Below are positions 19,307 to 22,985 of a stretch of 22,985 bases of DNA, in pieces (position 1 is the stretch's first letter; every line of letters starts with the position of its first letter). Below the pieces are notes generated by a model. That model worked only from the letters and a program-made list of their open reading frames with translations, ran no database searches and had not been told where the DNA came from. A program made the position numbers and the translations under genes. Source of the stretch: Wolbachia sp. Its GTDB lineage: Bacteria; Pseudomonadota; Alphaproteobacteria; Rickettsiales; Anaplasmataceae. The stretch is from assembly GCA_028803175.1 (NCBI GenBank), contig JARBCG010000007.1, positions 1 to 22,985 of the forward strand, given 5' to 3'.

Positions 19307-19553
19307 GGTCAAACAACAGTGCGTAGCAAAGAAATTATCAGGGAAGTATGTACTGCAAGCTACGTAGATATCGTAAGAGTAGTCACAAGTTATCCCAGGA
19401 ATTTGAACACTTAAGAAAAAGATATTTTTGGCAGCACATTTGGCAAAAGGATACTTTGCTGTTACATTTGGCAATATGAACTCTACAGATGTACAGAAGT
19501 ATATCTAAGAACAAGGAAGTCCTCATAGCTATTCTAATGATTTTAACATCTAG
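19260..19553 (+). pseudogene. tnpA: IS200/IS605 TnpA remnant with internal deletion
   Basis: Y1 (HUH) transposase fragments read YTKYRYRILTGQ, VRSKEIIREVC and YVDIVR, then directly SHKLSQEFEHLRKRYFWQHI. After a shift come YFAVTFGNMNSTDVQKYI, stop, EQGSPHSYSNDF. The stretch that should carry the His-x-His metal motif between YVDIVR and SHKL is gone (roughly 45 residues), so it is inactive. The catalytic Tyr region may correspond to the VQKYI block. Bases 19260-19306 recur at 22925-22982. Confidence 0.7.
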
Positions 19554-19588
19554 TTTTTAAACTCATAATCTGCTTTACATGCGTTTTT

Positions 19589-19895
19589 TTAACCATCATC
19601 CCCATTAAGCTCCAACAGCTCATAAGCAAGCAATTCCCTGCCTTTGCTTGATAAAATTCTAGTTTCTAATTTTTCTTTTCTTTTATCCCTACGATTACTC
19701 ATAAAAACCTCCAAGATCAACATTATATACAAATTCAGCGCCATTCTTTGGACGCAGTAACTCCCTAGGTATTACTCTTTTGAACTCCAAATTGTTTTTT
19801 GTAAAATTGTCATATTGGTTAACAATCTTGAGTCGTCTATATGAGTTATGAAAGAGATCTAATTTTTGGGTAATAACTACTAAAATGAAGAATGA
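19589..19895 (-). other. Two small overlapping open frames of unknown function
   Basis: An open frame 19895-19695 reads LDLFHNSYRRLKIVNQYDNF, NNLEFKRVIPRELLRPKNG and AEFVYNVDLGGFYE. It has no clear start and may be the frameshifted tail of the SWIM gene upstream. Overlapping its end by 8 bases (ATGAGTAA), a 37-codon frame from the ATG at 19702 to TAA 19589 encodes a charged peptide (MSNRRDKRKEKLETRILSSK, then GRELLAYELLELNGDDG). The overlap and composition look like real coding, but I recognise neither. A phage-derived origin is possible. Confidence 0.35.
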
Positions 19896-20191
19896 TTACA
19901 ACAAGCTCCTGCTTTGTTTTTTTAAGTAGCAGCCTTTCAAAGCGATCTTGTTCATCAATACAATTAGAGCATTCATCTGACGACAAGCACCCCTGCCTAC
20001 TGTGTTGAATTAAAGAAAAAGCTGTTGTTACAACATGTTCACATGGACCAAAATTTTCAAATGCTGGACAAGAACATTTTCCATCAAACTGACACATATA
20101 TGTACACCATTCCGTTATTGAAATAAAATTCTCCTCTGGAGAAGTAAGGCTCATCAATAAAATTTCTGATATCCTCACGATTCAATCTCAT
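19846..20191 (-). pseudogene. SWIM zinc-finger protein, internally deleted and frameshifted
   Basis: From the ATG at 20191 one frame gives MRLNREDIRNFIDE, then PYFSRGEFYFNNGMVY, the usual start of SWIM-domain proteins. It then runs into a stop. The adjacent frame carries QFDGKCSCPAFENFGPCEHV, with the SWIM pattern CxC...CxH, then CLSSDECSNC and LLLKKTKQELVVIILHFSSY, ending at 19846. The segment normally between the two blocks is missing. SWIM domains bind nucleic acid or protein and often accompany SNF2-type helicases; no helicase is seen here. Confidence 0.65.
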
Positions 20192-20232
20192 CTTATTTAC
20201 CAGTTTTCCCCATTACCACTATGAAAAAAGAT

Positions 20233-20997
20233 CTAATATCTTATACTAATTTCTCTTTTTATTTTATATGAATTAATCAAATAAAGTGAATACAGTATCC
20301 ATACTACCAAAAAAAACGTGACACAAAACATAAACATAACTACCAGTGGCAGTAACAACGAACCTTCAATAGCAATACCACCTTTTCTCATAATGCTTGC
20401 TGGTTGATGCAGAGTAGACCACAGATTCACAGAAAATTTTACTATGGGAATGTTTATAGCACTAAAAATTGCAAATACTGCTGCTGACTTCTCTGCTCTT
20501 GCTTCATTATCAAAAGCACTCCAAAGTAAAAGATACCCGACATACAGGAAGAATAGAATCAACATTGAGGTAAGCCTTGCATCCCATACCCACCAAGTGC
20601 CCCAAGTGCCCTTTCCCCATATACTCCCTGTAATTAAACATATTGCGGCAAAAATCGTTCCTGCAGGAGCAGCTCCTCGCACTAAAACACTTGCAATGCT
20701 ATTATTCCACACTAATGAGATAAAACTTAGCAATGCAATTAATCCATATATTCCAAGCGAAAGCCACGCAGAAGGCACATGAAGATACATGATTCGTACA
20801 ATTTCTCCTTGTTTGTAGTCCTCCGGAGAAAAAAACAAAGCTAAGAACATTCCAACTAAGAAACATAAAAAACAAACACCACCAAGCCAAGGTAGTACTT
20901 TTTGAGAAAAATAAGTGAAACTTGTAGGTTTTAATAAAAACATTTTATCTAAAGATAACTTTGTTAGAAATTTATCAATTAGTTTAAGTTTTATCAA
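20233..20997 (-). CDS. ccmC: CcmC, heme exporter / cytochrome c maturation protein
   Basis: 254-residue polytopic protein of the heme-handling family with the tryptophan-rich signature WGTWWVWDARLTS (132-144). Two histidine regions flank it, YLHVPSAW (71-78) and STLHQPASI, which ligand heme. About six transmembrane helices. CcmC delivers heme to the chaperone CcmE for c-type cytochromes. The N-terminus has some 30 extra residues before the first helix; an internal Met19 is possible as start. It lies downstream of asd on the same strand with a 100-base gap. Intact. Confidence 0.94.
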   Translation of the reverse strand: MIKLKLIDKFLTKLSLDKMFLLKPTSFTYFSQKVLPWLGGVCFLCFLVGMFLALFFSPEDYKQGEIVRIMYLHVPSAWLSLGIYGLIALLSFISLVWNNSIASVLVRGAAPAGTIFAAICLITGSIWGKGTWGTWWVWDARLTSMLILFFLYVGYLLLWSAFDNEARAEKSAAVFAIFSAINIPIVKFSVNLWSTLHQPASIMRKGGIAIEGSLLLPLVVMFMFCVTFFLVVWILYSLYLINSYKIKREISIRY

Positions 20998-21097
20998 CTG
21001 AATAGTTCACCCTAAATTTACATCAATCACCAGGCAACATTATCTATGTACAGCTAACTTAAATAACTTCCTCCGAATTTTGCTGTGAATATTTGTG

Positions 21098-22126
21098 CTA
21101 CAGATATCTTATTACTAAAATTTCCAAAATCTGCACTATATTTAATGCTGCGCCTTTGCGCAAGTTATCAGCTACTATCCACATATTCAACCCATGTTCA
21201 ATAGTATTGTCTTTTCTAATGCGTGATACATACACAGCATCTTCCTGCACAACATCAATTTGAGTAGTATACCCGCCATCTTCATGTCGATCGTACACTA
21301 AAACCCCATTATCTTCAGCATTGCCAAGTACCTCACGAGCTTGTTCCTCTGTCATCTGCTCATGGAACTCTACATTCACTGCTATAGCATGACCAACAAA
21401 CACAGGTACTCTAACACACGTTGCAGTAATTTTTATATCTTCCTTTAAAATTTTTTTTGTTTCTTCTTGCATTTTCCATTCTTCTTTAGTGGAACCATTT
21501 TTCATGAAATTTCCTATACGAGGAATGCAGTTAAATGCTATTTGTTTTGAAAATACTTCTGGTTTCTGAGCCTCATTCGTAAATATTTTTTTTGTTTGAT
21601 CCCAGAGCTCATTCATGGCTGCTGTACCTGTACCAGAAGTTGATTGATAAGTTGAAACAACAATTCTTTTTATTTTTGCTTGCTTGTGCAATAAGTGCAG
21701 TACTAATAACATTTGTATTGTAGTGCAGTTTGGGTTAGATATTATGTTATAATTTTTATATTCTTTGATTTTTTCTTGATTAATTTCCGGGATTACTAGC
21801 GGTACGCCTTCTTTCATTCTAAAATAGGAAGTGTTGTCTATCACAATGCACCCAGATTGTGTTGCAATAGGTACGTATTCTTCGGAAACATCAGACCCAG
21901 CACAAAAGATAGCAATATTAGTTTCAGCAAAATTATGATCCTCAAGACATGAAACAGTTAAATTTTCATCACTAAAACTTAACTTTTTTCCTGTTGATTT
22001 TCTTGATGCAAGCGCAACGACAGAACCTATAACAATTCTTCCTTCATTCTGAAATTCAGTAAGTATACTCAATACCTCATGCCCTACCCTTCCAGTAGCC
22101 CCAATAACAGCAATATTATATCCCAT
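21098..22126 (-). CDS. asd: Asd, aspartate-semialdehyde dehydrogenase
   Basis: 342 residues, complete. The N-terminal NADP-binding motif is VIGATGRVGHEVL (8-20). The catalytic loop SNPNCTTIQM carries Cys134, followed by STYQSTSGTGTAAMNEL, the phosphate-binding RIGNFMKNGSTKEEWKM and RVPVFVGHA with the catalytic His. It reduces aspartyl phosphate to the semialdehyde. In this group that mainly feeds diaminopimelate for lysine and cell-wall precursors. It shares a 132-base divergent intergenic region with the small plus-strand gene. Intact. Confidence 0.96.
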   Translation of the reverse strand: MGYNIAVIGATGRVGHEVLSILTEFQNEGRIVIGSVVALASRKSTGKKLSFSDENLTVSCLEDHNFAETNIAIFCAGSDVSEEYVPIATQSGCIVIDNTSYFRMKEGVPLVIPEINQEKIKEYKNYNIISNPNCTTIQMLLVLHLLHKQAKIKRIVVSTYQSTSGTGTAAMNELWDQTKKIFTNEAQKPEVFSKQIAFNCIPRIGNFMKNGSTKEEWKMQEETKKILKEDIKITATCVRVPVFVGHAIAVNVEFHEQMTEEQAREVLGNAEDNGVLVYDRHEDGGYTTQIDVVQEDAVYVSRIRKDNTIEHGLNMWIVADNLRKGAALNIVQILEILVIRYL

Positions 22127-22258
22127 AAATTAAATCTCTAACTTTCAGTCTATATTATATTTTGCCAGCAAAACTTACAACCATTTAATATTTTTATCTT
22201 GCAATTAACCATAAATTAGTAATTATTATGTATTATATATTAAATGATAAGATGAGAG

Positions 22259-22630
22259 ATGATAAAATATGAAAAAACAAATAAAAACCCTATACATAAA
22301 GAGCCAAGAATACCTGATTTCGAGAGCTATGAGCAAAAGCTTGAGCAAAGGCTTTTAAAAAAAAACACAACTCAAGAACATAAAAAGCAAGAAGAACCAA
22401 AGCCCTCAATATTGAGTAAGCTAAAAGATCTTCTTGCTAAACTAGTTGCACCTAATGACAAGGAAAAAGATAAAACAGAAGTAACTCATCCTGGCAGTTT
22501 AAATACAGAAAGAATAAGTAGTAAGGGTAAAGGGAAAACTAATAAAAAAGGAGTAGGTAGTCAAGTCAAATCAAGTGAAGTTGAAAAGGTAGAGAATGAA
22601 TGTCATACTCCTCCTAATCATAGAAGCTAA
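22259..22630 (+). CDS. Small lysine-rich hypothetical protein
   Basis: 123 residues, highly charged and low in hydrophobics, with no signal peptide or membrane helix. The first half is probably helical (FESYEQKLEQRLLKKN; SILSKLKDLLAKLVAPNDKE). The second half is Ser/Lys/Gly-rich and likely disordered. There is no cysteine pattern except one Cys near the end. I do not recognise a family. Upstream AT-rich sequence includes TATTATATATT (about 22231-22241), which could be a -10 region. It is divergent from asd. Low complexity leaves some doubt, but the frame is open over 372 bases. Confidence 0.55.
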   Translation: MIKYEKTNKNPIHKEPRIPDFESYEQKLEQRLLKKNTTQEHKKQEEPKPSILSKLKDLLAKLVAPNDKEKDKTEVTHPGSLNTERISSKGKGKTNKKGVGSQVKSSEVEKVENECHTPPNHRS

Positions 22631-22706
22631 CAAAAAGTTCACTTAAAATACGCATTGTAAAAGCTAAGAAGAATATACATAAATTTTTTGTTGGATTTCT
22701 TACCAA

Positions 22707-22889
22707 CTACAAAATGTTGCAATTGTTCTGAGAAGTATCAATTGTACAATTCTTAAATATATACTCAAACTGAATATAGAAACTGCTGTCAATCTGCCCA
22801 TTTGGAGTTGGCATTCCAGTAAGTGTACCACTCTTTGTAGGTAAAACATTGATCAAAACATATTTATGATCATCTTTATTATATATGGA
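22707..22889 (-). pseudogene. Unidentified gene fragment
   Basis: A minus-strand frame without an ATG at its beginning reads IYNKDDHKYVLINVLPTKSG, then TLTGMPTPNGQIDSSFYIQF, ending at TAG 22707-22709. Composition is protein-like rather than random AT-rich (Gly/Pro-Thr-rich loop). It is probably the C-terminal end of a gene whose start was lost next to the IS200 relic at the right edge. The family is not recognised. The remainder of 22631-22924 holds nothing else I can support. Confidence 0.3.
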
Positions 22890-22924
22890 TTACAGACGTA
22901 GCTCTCACAGTACGTTTAATTTAA

Positions 22925-22985
22925 AGTACCATTTAGTGTTCTGTACTAAGTACAGATTAAGTACAGATATAGAATATTTACATGT
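22925..22985 (+). mobile_element. tnpA: Start of a second IS200/IS605-type tnpA relic, runs off the window
   Basis: It matches 19260-19306 and encodes VFCTKYR..YRYRIFTC, the N-terminal strand of an IS200-type transposase. An exact 11-base tandem duplication (TAAGTACAGAT twice, 22947-22968) shifts the frame, so this copy is also broken. The rest is beyond the window. Confidence 0.6.
22947..22968 (+). repeat. 11-bp tandem duplication inside the right IS200 relic
   Basis: TAAGTACAGAT occurs twice in a row; the left relic has it once. It is a simple replication-slippage duplication that breaks the transposase frame. Confidence 0.85.

Noticed and set aside
19268..19474. 68-residue minus-strand Cys-rich open frame
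   Set aside because: The plus strand here encodes recognisable IS200 transposase fragments; the antisense frame is a by-product.

Overview
The window is AT-rich DNA, roughly one third GC, from an obligate intracellular alphaproteobacterium. An Anaplasmataceae member, most likely Wolbachia, fits best. The grounds are the family look of ffh, the MrpD/NuoM-like membrane subunit, ccmC and asd, the very large share of decaying genes, an ankyrin-repeat gene remnant, and relics of IS200/IS605- and IS481-type insertion sequences. The genus is an inference; no rRNA or other marker lies in the window.

Left part (1-5230) is a decaying biotin and sulfur block. On the minus strand bioF, bioH and the start of bioC form a tight overlapping cluster. 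bioF and bioH are open, while bioC has an in-frame stop and runs off the left edge. Divergent from bioF is a ruined bioB that has lost its radical-SAM cysteine region. It meets tail to tail a broken DMT-family permease, which follows a twice-frameshifted iscS-type cysteine desulfurase.

Centre (5249-14627) is a thiamine island, all on the plus strand. A promoter-like element and a TPP (THI-box) riboswitch precede an intact, tightly coupled operon: thiC, thiO, thiS, thiG, a thiD-like/thiE fusion, and thiF with a rhodanese domain. Together these can make HMP-P and thiazole phosphate and join them to thiamine phosphate. Next comes a second, salvage-type cluster (thiE, thiM, thiD, tenA) in which only thiD is intact. 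The stand-alone ThiD has canonical active-site motifs, while the ThiD half of the fusion has lost several. Conversely the ThiE half of the fusion looks good, while the stand-alone thiE is broken. Between them they supply one working set. thiL and dxs are not in the window.

Right part (14663-22985) is mostly on the minus strand. It holds an ankyrin/transmembrane pseudogene, ffh, an MrpD/NuoM-like gene overlapping ffh, a zone of IS481-like and IS200-like transposase relics, a broken SWIM zinc-finger gene with small unknown frames, ccmC and asd. Then come a small lysine-rich hypothetical gene on the plus strand, an unknown gene fragment, and the start of a second IS200-like relic at the right edge.

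The most interesting points are a readable translational TPP switch (the P1 3' arm, an anti-Shine-Dalgarno strand and the thiC Shine-Dalgarno can pair alternatively) and the reciprocal decay of duplicated thiamine functions beside a biotin pathway that is being lost.
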